64,000 bases of DNA from Eupeodes corollae. Lineage: Eukaryota > Arthropoda > Insecta > Diptera > Syrphidae. The notes under the pieces are model-generated. The model made no database searches. It was not told the origin of the DNA and saw only the letters and a list, made by a program, of their open reading frames with translations. Positions 56,216-64,000 of this stretch are shown here, piece after piece. The translations under genes were made by a program, and so were the position numbers. Within the stretch, counting starts at the first letter, position 1, and every line of letters begins with the position of its first letter. The stretch spans positions 20,595,946 to 20,659,945 of the forward strand of contig NC_079148.1 in NCBI RefSeq assembly GCF_945859685.1, given 5' to 3'.

Positions 56216-57681
56216 ATAAAGGCTGTAAACCCATTACTTGAAAGCTACGAAATTTTATACCTTTTCGACTTTTAGTCGAAATTAATTTGTTCCTGGCAAT
56301 GAAATTACACTTTTCCAATGAGTCTTGATTTCCTCAATTCAAATCCGACTTAAAAATTACTCTTTCGGGTTTTGAGATTTAACTTTTAAAAATGCAAAAT
56401 AACAAATTTTTGTGGCTTTTTATATAAACTCATGAAGTACCTTATTCCAATAATATTCCTTATGGTTTTCTAAATCTATAATTCTTTGCCCAGTATTCAG
56501 TTAAAATATTTGATTGTTTACGAAGTTTTCATAAGTTGTTAAATTTCACCTGTCAAACAAAAATCTGAAAGAAATGCTTAACCATTTGTGCTTAAACGGG
56601 TTTCAATGCAAAAAGGTTTAAAAGTCTTCATATCATTTCCAGAAACTAATATACAATGATTTAAACTGTGATTTGATTGTAAAATGATTTGTACTGTTTA
56701 AAATCATCATACAACTTACTGTTAAAAAATATGTTGTGCTTTAACCGATCCCTAAAAACATTGGTTTTGGTTGTCTTCAACATTTTTAAAGTTAATAATT
56801 TTATTAACCGTGATTTATTTGAAAATGTTAAAAGCAATTATTGTTTGTGTAAATTTGTATATCAGTGATATCAGTTTGAACCAATATCCTGCTTAAGCTT
56901 TTATTTTCTAAGTGGTGTTAATTTAAGTTTATGGGTATTTACATGGTTCTTTCATGAAACGATCAAGAACTGAAAATTATTAAGAAGCAAAAGGTTAAAA
57001 CTCAATTTCTAGACCTTTTCCCCCAACGAATTCCATTATTATTACAGCTTGAATAAAACCGTGTAAATACCCAAATTTAAAGTGGCGAACTTAGCTTCCT
57101 TTTCAAGTAAGAAGTCATAAGTTTTATATTTGTCTAAGTTCTTTCTTTGGCGGGCACTTAAATTTCTTAAGTTCCTAGCGGATCTTTAATTCGAAAGTTT
57201 TAAAAGAAGAAGTTCCGAGGGAAATTGTATTCCCTTGCTCATCTATAGTTCAAGTATAGTCGATATACATATCTTGCCCATCAACAACCGGTCATCTAAA
57301 AATCACAGCAGAATTCTTTAAAAATATACTAAAATTCACTATTCACTGGGTTCACTGTTAAAAATGTGATTGCTCCGGATAAAAACTATCAGAGGAATGT
57401 CGGAACCAGTCCATGAACACATCCAAATTCGATCCTTTTTATGCTCATGAGCCACTGACCATCTTTAGAGTAAGTTTTCCACAAATTTCAGAACAGAATT
57501 TAAAAGCGAAACCGAATTGTGCAACCGTTCGTGGTCGAAATAAAAATAAACGATTATCTTCTTTTTTTTTTAAAGGAGTTTTTGTTTATATGAATAAAAA
57601 ATCAGTTTTGTCACAATATTTATGGAATAGTCTAATCCCAAAAAAAGAAGCGCACAAAACAAATCCGGCACATCTATTAAT
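56216..57681 (+). other. Intergenic sequence 3' of RpS14, no gene seen
   Basis: AT-rich. A frame at 57413-57904 is largely the complement of RpS14 exon 2 and not a gene. No polyadenylation signal for RpS14 was found at the usual place with confidence. Confidence 0.5.
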
Positions 57682-58214
<533 letters not shown>

Positions 58215-58495
58215 ATTGATTGAATTCTGGAAATTTATCAAGATTTTAATTCATGTTCAATTGGAAATGCTTTGTATTGTGCGAGTTTAAGAACAGAAGA
58301 ACAATTTTTTAATTCATTAACATCGATGGCAAAGAATTTAATTTCGATACACATTTTGAGAGATTTAAATGGAATGAATATTGAAATTTAATTTTGCACA
58401 AGTATTTTAGAAAAATATTATTAATTTAATGGAATTATTTATAAATTTATAAAGACCTTTTAAAAAACACAACCCAATCACTTGAACCGGATATA

Positions 58496-58507
58496 CAGAA
58501 AAGAAAG
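58496..58507 (-). promoter_or_regulatory. TOP-like transcription start of RpS14
   Basis: On the minus strand 58507 is a C followed by an unbroken pyrimidine run (CTTTCTTTTCTG). Ribosomal-protein mRNAs begin with such a 5' terminal oligopyrimidine tract, which mediates TOR-dependent translation. It lies about 290 bp upstream of the start codon, compatible with a leader intron. No mapped transcript is available here. Confidence 0.45.
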
Positions 58508-58917
58508 TATAGCAGCTTGTTGTTGTCAAAACTGTCAAAAAACTACAAGAATGTTTTAAATCCTTCATTTCTGCAAGAACGTCAGGAATTTTCTAAGGTG
58601 GTGTGTTCATCATTTGCTCATGTGGAAATATTATATGGATTTTGAAAAGGTTCCGCTTACACTACAATTTATTAATTTTAAAGATTTCAATTATTTTATA
58701 AAATTGCAAATAAATTATGAAGAATACAGTGTTTTTATAAAACAAACAAAATGGAAGGAGATGTTTTGTATGTAAAGACTGGTATAAATCAAAGTGGTAG
58801 TGCATATATATAAGTCATCCATAAAAAAAAAAGTTATATTTGTAACAAGAAACAGAAACCTTAAAAATATAACTAAAAATTAAAGTTTGATCCCCTTAAC
58901 TTGAGAACAAAAAAACA

Positions 58918-59292
58918 AAGGCTAGGAGCGCACATGGAACTTTTAGTTTCGAAACTGTTTGGTTTCCAAACTGAGCACCATAGACTTTATTCTGTCGCCG
59001 ATTCTAGCAACTTTTAAGTTTGTTTTTGACACAAACTAGACGATCACCTCGAAACAATTGCTTAGTTTGTGTCACAAGGAATTATAAATAACTGTGCGGA
59101 CATTCAACTGAATCGTTGAATAATTTTCTGTAAGTGAAAGAGCGAAAAAAATTTAGTCACGGTGAATACATTTTTCCTGTGTATTGGTTTATTTCGTTGA
59201 TTACTTTCGGAGTTGCTTATGTGCGCGATGTTTGATCAACTAACGATCGAACTATTTGTCGTCGAAAAAATTGCATGTGTGGGCCTAGCCTT
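58918..59292 (+). mobile_element. MITE, 375 bp, ends AAGGCTAGG
   Basis: Inverted ends: AAGGCTAGGAGCGCACATG at 58918 and, from the other side, AAGGCTAGGCCCACACATG (59274-59292), 16 of 19 matching. GAAACTG/ACAAACTA-rich interior without coding frames. I could not find a convincing target duplication, so the exact boundaries may shift by a few bases. Confidence 0.7.
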
Positions 59293-59963
59293 ATGGTACT
59301 TTTCATGGGTAAAATAAATCAATTTATTTCCAGAACTGTGAAAACAAAAATTTCCTATGCTTTGCATTCCATTGACCAAATTAAATTGATTTACTTTTTA
59401 TTTAAGATCAAATTTGTAGATCTGGGTTTTTTAGCATTAAAACTTATACAATTTTCAGCTGTCAGCTTAAGAGATACAAGTTTTTCTTTCTATTTGTTAT
59501 GTATTTAAGTCGGAAAGAGTTTGCTATGAAACAAACATTAAATAAACAAATTCAAGAATATGGAAGAATTGTTAAACGGTTTGGTGGATTTATCAAAATG
59601 AATGAAGTCGTGAATTTTTGTTAGATTCGAAAACTTTGTATATAAAACCGGAGCGACACCTGAGCAGCTGTCAGGTAGTTTATTCTTTTAGGGTTGATAT
59701 ACTAAAATTGTATGTTCTATGAAAGTACTACAAGTTTTGTGTACGATTATTATAATGAATAACGAAGGTGAACACTAATTAATAGGGAAATCAAAATTAT
59801 ACAGTTATTAGAAAGAAACTGATGAAAACCTGGTGTTTGTCCTGACTGTCATAAGCTTTAACTTAGATCCAGGACCGTAAATGAGAAGGAATTTCTGGGT
59901 AACCTTTTTATTCACCCATGTTTTCCTATACAAAAAATGCACTTCACTCCAGCTGAACAAATA
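59293..59963 (+). other. Interval between two DNA elements, no gene seen
   Basis: AT-rich without domain-bearing frames. No repeats recognised. Confidence 0.45.
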
Positions 59964-61337
59964 CACCCCTATTGCGAGTTTCACTTTTTCTGGATTCCGT
60001 CCGAAAAAAATGACATTTCACATTTCCCTTATTGTGAGTTTCGGACGGAAAATTTTCCACTTCGAAAAATTTCCCCCTATTGTGAACTTTTTTTTCGGGT
60101 GAAACTTCAAGTCTTTCACAACTCTTTCTTTCACTCAAAATTTGGCGGCGGAAAAGGACAACTTTGGCGAAAAATGTAAGTAATTTTTATAAATAACAAC
60201 AAAATAATCGAAAATAACTCCAACTTTTTTATTTTCAAGGAGTAAAACAACAAATAAAAGGCAATGCGAGTTGCTTTTGAATAAAATGCAATTACACCCC
60301 GATATCGCCAGAGGCTATTCAAAGGAAAATAAAGATAAAATTTCAGAGTTCTGGACGACAACGGCAAATGAAGTTTTATAATTGGGGGCACACCAAATTT
60401 TTGTTTTACTGGGGGCAAGGAACTGGAAAGAACATCCAACAAATATTTGAAGGCTTTTTTATTTACTCGATAGTGTTGATGAAATCTGAAAAAAAAGTTT
60501 GATTCGTAATCTACATTTATATTCACAAATTCTTTACATGAAACTTATTACTTACAATGGCTCACGCAACTCCAAAGGGTTTGAAGAATCTCTGAGTTGT
60601 CTTCTGATTGATTTTTGTTTTTGTTTTTCTTCCTCATCATTAATCATTTCCCTCAGGGCTATGCTATACATGTTGCTAAAGTAAAATATAAAAACAATTC
60701 TAAACAATTTGTGTAATAAAATATCATACTGTTCAAGTTCATACCTTTTGATGAGAGCAAATAAAGGCTACGGCAGAATCACAAAAAACAATTTTTATTT
60801 ATTTTATTTACTTATTTTCAAGTATATTTATTTTTATGAATTAAAGACGGAATCACGGAATGCACGGATATTGTTTACTTTTTTAAAAATTTTAATTCAC
60901 ACTTCACTCATCTGTCAAAAATCTGTTTAGCCGTGTTCGAAGTGATGTAGTTCTGAATTGTTCCGGTTTTTTTTGTTTTGGTTATGGATACCGTCGTTTG
61001 TTTTTTTTTTTCTTGAAAAATTACTTCTAACATACAAAAAATATTTAATAAAGTTTTTAACTCAACAAATTGTCATTTTCATTCCAAAAGGGGTTGAAAA
61101 TAATAATTTATTTGCAAAACTAGAACACCGTCCTATTGTAATTTTTTCTGGGATTTGTTCAGATATTTCGTTTAGCTTGTATTTGCCTTTTCAATGAACG
61201 CTTCTTTTTTTCGAAATGTCACCTCTAATTCGAAGTGAAAATTCATTCGGGTGGAACTCACAATAGCTTTAAAAATTCCGGGGGAACAATAATTTTTCGG
61301 GTGAAATATTTTCCGGGTGAAACTCACAATAGGGGTG
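59964..61337 (-). mobile_element. PIF/Harbinger transposon 2, N-terminal transposase remnant
   Basis: Inverted ends CACCCCTATTGCGAGTTTCA (59964) and CACCCCTATTGTGAGTTTCA (reverse complement of 61318-61337), flanked by ATA on both sides (59961-59963, 61338-61340). Subterminal copies of CCCTATTGTGAG-like units repeat three times at the left end and twice at the right. The minus strand encodes a transposase N-terminus in two exons: MYSIALREMINDEEEKQKQK to SNPLELREP (about 60670-60555), then after a GTAAGT donor and TTTTTTTCAG acceptor, FHQHYRVNKKAFKYLLDVLS and GVPPIIKLHLPL (about 60485-60360). The catalytic domain is lost. The element lies between RpS14 and the ZSWIM8 gene. Confidence 0.85.
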
Positions 61338-63314
61338 ATAATTTATACACAGGTTTCGTGTACAGAACATTGCTGCCTGCGTCTCTAATTATGCACGCCA
61401 ACTACAAACTTCAAAGAATGAGATGCTTATAGATCCAGAGTGATTTTGGTCATTTTAAATATTTTAAAAGTGACAAAATTGATATTTATTTTCCCTAGAA
61501 GACATGCCGCCATATTATGTAATTAATTTAATATATGTATGTTGGTGGTTACGTCATGTGTACGGCTCCTAAGAATGTCAGCTTCAACAAAGTACAACAA
61601 AACTGACATTTCACACTGACATTCGAATGGAATTTCCAAATTCCCGATTCACTTCCATCTTTCATCCCATTCTATTTCCAATTCCAATGAAAAATTCATG
61701 AAAAATGAAATCTTCTTCACCTTTTGTGTCGCCATATTTGTTGTTATCTTCTTCAAACGGGGTGCCCAAGTACATATAACTTTAATTTTTCCGTAAATTC
61801 GTTATTGAACGTGTGAAAGATTTTTGTAAAATTCATTAAAATAAAATCAAATTTCAGACTTTCATTTAAGAAAATAATTTCCCTTCAACCATTGCGTGAA
61901 CAAAACCAAATAATCGAAAACTTAACAAAGCAATTTTTTTTTCATTGCTAGCTCTCATTTTCCCCCTTGAAGAAAGAAAAAAAAAGACAATCATCGGAAA
62001 AGACCCCCCGTCGTACTGAAGTGAAAATTTATTTGAAGTGTGATCTTTTTTCCTTGTTTTAAACACATAAGTGTGTGGTCAAATAGCAAAAAGCCCTAAA
62101 AAAAGAAACAAACTATTGTGAAAATGCTCATAAAAAAACCCCTCGACCCAAAGATCACCAAGAATTTCCTTGGTACCCCCCTTGCCTGGCTGCCATGGTG
62201 GTGATTGAAAACAAAGAAAGGACTTTTAGGACTGAAGGAAAGAAGTAGAAATAGAAGAAGGTGAAGTAGTGAAGAAAAAAAGTAGATTCTGTTTTATTTG
62301 TAAATCAAAAACAGAAGTATCCCCAAAAGTTCTCCAGCTCTTGTTCGAAACGCTAACAAAAAGAAAACAAGAAGAAAACCCCAAATCGCTAGACGCTAGG
62401 CTTTGTCGTTTGTTCGTCTAGTTTTTCTTGCTTTTTCTTTTTTGTCGATTCAACCTGCACCTCGAGCTCCAGATCGACCTGGACCCTTGGTTCTTTGTTT
62501 TCTTATTCTTTTGATTATTAGAGAGACCAACTCCAACTCCTAAGTCCCAAAATAGTTGTTTCCTCGCCAGCTGATCAAGAAGCATTTTTTTCGATTCCAT
62601 AAAACAAATAAAAAAAAAAACAAAAAGAAGAACAAAATACGAAGATTTCTGTGAGCAATAGAAGAAGAAAAGCCATTTCTTGTGTACATACATCGATTGC
62701 CAAACACTCAGGCGCACGCACATGCACACAAGTAAGGCAAATCAACGCACACATTGAAGTGGCGCGAACGAGGAAAAGTAAGTAAGAGTAAGGAGGAGCA
62801 AGAGAAGAGAAGAGACGACGGCAACGACAACAGCAACGACAACGTTTACCTTCTTCTTCAAACTTCCTCCCTGGTTCCTCTGCTGGTACTAGCAGAAATG
62901 CGACACCGACGACACCGTTCTGGGGAAAAGTGAAAATTCAAAGCCCCAATAAAAGGGAAATACCATTACCATCCCGTCGTCGTCGCATTGGTGTTTCTTC
63001 TCTCGTTTTCGTTGTCTGGATTAAAGTGGAAAGGAAAGGGAGAGAGGTGTATCCTTTGTCTTCAGGTTTAGCACCGAAACTCGCTACTCGCAACTCCTCA
63101 CAACTCGCAACTGCTGAACTGTGTGGTACAGTGGTGGTGGATTACATTTGGTTAACCTTTAAATACAACAACAAAAGGGATTTTTGGTAATATTTTTCGT
63201 TCATTGTCGTCTTTGGTTTTGCGCTCCTTTGCTCCTTCCTCCCGCAAACTTGCTCCTGTTCAGTCTTGATTCATTCAATATCTTCAAGACTGCTGTTAAC
63301 ATTTTGCTGTTAAA
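61338..63314 (+). other. Putative promoter and leader of the ZSWIM8/Dora gene
   Basis: CA/GA-rich sequence from about 62750 on (GACGACGGCAACGACAAC repeats) of the sort common in long fly leaders. In-frame TAA at 63297-63299 closes the coding frame upstream. Short ATG frames occur, for example MRHRRHRSGEK at 62898-62933, but none joins the coding frame without a splice. The promoter itself could not be placed. Confidence 0.4.
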
Positions 63315-63705
63315 CTGGCGAACGGTGTAGGCAATAACGTCGGTGGTAATGGAGGAGGTGGAGGTGGACATGCTAATCCCGGTGGCGCTGGTCCTGCTGC
63401 TCATGTAAGCGGTGGTGGCGGTGGTGCTGGTCAGAACAGGATAAATGGAGGTCAAAGAGCAAACAATGCAAACAATAATGACCATCAACAAGCTGTCGGC
63501 GGCGATTGGAATCAAGAGGACATCGATCGTTTTAGCTTCGACGATTCGGATCGTTTTGAAGAGGATTCTTTGTGCAGCTGGAGTTCTGAACCGGAATCGG
63601 TGTGTAATAATTGGCGCGGCTGGAAGCGTCCATTTGCCAATGGTGGTAGTTGGAATTCCACAATGTTCAATCAAGCTGGCAGTTCAAAGAGAGCCAACGA
63701 AGAAG
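63315..63705 (+). CDS. Dora: ZSWIM8/Dora, first coding exon (partial)
   Basis: Coding exon ending at a GTGAGT donor (63706), phase 1. After a Gly/Asn-rich N-terminus comes the conserved block EDIDRFSFDDSDRFEEDSLC followed by ESVCNNWRGWKRP, which I recognise as the N-terminus of ZSWIM8 (Dora in Drosophila). That protein is the substrate receptor of a Cullin-3 E3 ligase that removes Argonaute during target-directed microRNA degradation. The SWIM zinc finger and the rest lie to the right of the window. The frame is open from 63300 but has no ATG before the conserved block; CTG at 63315 (A at -3, G at +4) is taken as the start by default. An upstream exon is the alternative. Confidence 0.88.
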
Positions 63706-64000
63706 GTGAGTTATTTTCTTAATCTTAAAAAAATTCAATTGTAAACAAAACAAAAGCGTTAGTATTTATAAACAAAAAATAGTTTTGTTTATAGGTATTT
63801 TGAAAATATGACGGAACTCTTATCAAATAATGTACAAAGAAAAAATGTTTTTACGGTTTTGACTTTTTGAACTGAGATGAGAAGGTTATATGTGTCAAGG
63901 TCATAATTTTAAAATATGAATAAAAACATTTGATTTGGTAACTTGAATTTTGTAACAATATTTTTAGAAAAACTGAAAAAAACTTTGTGTTGCCCTGCAA
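63706..64000 (+). other. First coding-side intron of ZSWIM8/Dora, partial
   Basis: Begins with GTGAGT. AT-rich, no further exon recognised before the window ends. Confidence 0.7.

Noticed and set aside
62898..62933. Short ATG frame MRHRRHRSGEK as the start of Dora
   Set aside because: It stops before reaching the Dora frame; the only donor-like GT (GTGAAA) is weak and no good acceptor exists before the Gly-rich part. Kept only as an alternative to a CTG start.

Overview
The window looks like nuclear DNA of a higher (brachyceran) fly. Four host genes have short introns (50-203 bp), apart from one very long 5' intron, and encode insect-like proteins. The intergenic DNA is AT-rich, and the repeats are typical of flies: DD41D mariner, jockey-like and RTE-like retrotransposons, a tRNA-derived SINE, piggyBac, Harbinger and Helitron relics. 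The DD41D mariner group was described from tephritid fruit flies, but that alone does not fix the family.

Layout. 1-6285 is a nested stack: the 3' half of a Ty3/gypsy element with its LTR sits inside a mariner, which sits against a jockey-like element; an RTE fragment and a satellite-like repeat follow. 7917-44199 (+) is read here as one gene for an SV2-like major facilitator transporter. A tiny first coding exon lies at 7917-7965 and seven exons at 42243-44199. The 34 kb first intron holds at least fifteen recognisable mobile elements or relics, several nested in one another with target-site duplications still visible. 44638-47572 (-) is a three-exon gene for an 889-residue, mostly disordered protein that I do not recognise; it converges on the transporter gene. 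49711-51524 (+) encodes the dynactin p62 subunit (DCTN4). 53526-56215 is a three-layer nest (small inverted-repeat element, SINE, non-LTR retrotransposon). 57682-58214 (-) is ribosomal protein S14. A MITE and a Harbinger element (59964-61337) fill the divergent interval before 63315-63705 (+), the first coding exon of ZSWIM8/Dora, the ubiquitin-ligase receptor for microRNA-directed Argonaute decay. That exon has no in-frame ATG and seems to start at CTG or to take its start from an upstream exon.

The four host genes have unrelated housekeeping or cell-biological roles and do not form a pathway. I found no bacterial-type system, CRISPR array or gene cluster. The most unusual items are the possible non-AUG start of Dora, the TE-packed transporter intron, a family of repeats that begin with a palindrome and carry internal tandem units, a relic of a multicopy gene ending in a GEDVDL motif, and a set of nestings that give an explicit order of insertions.
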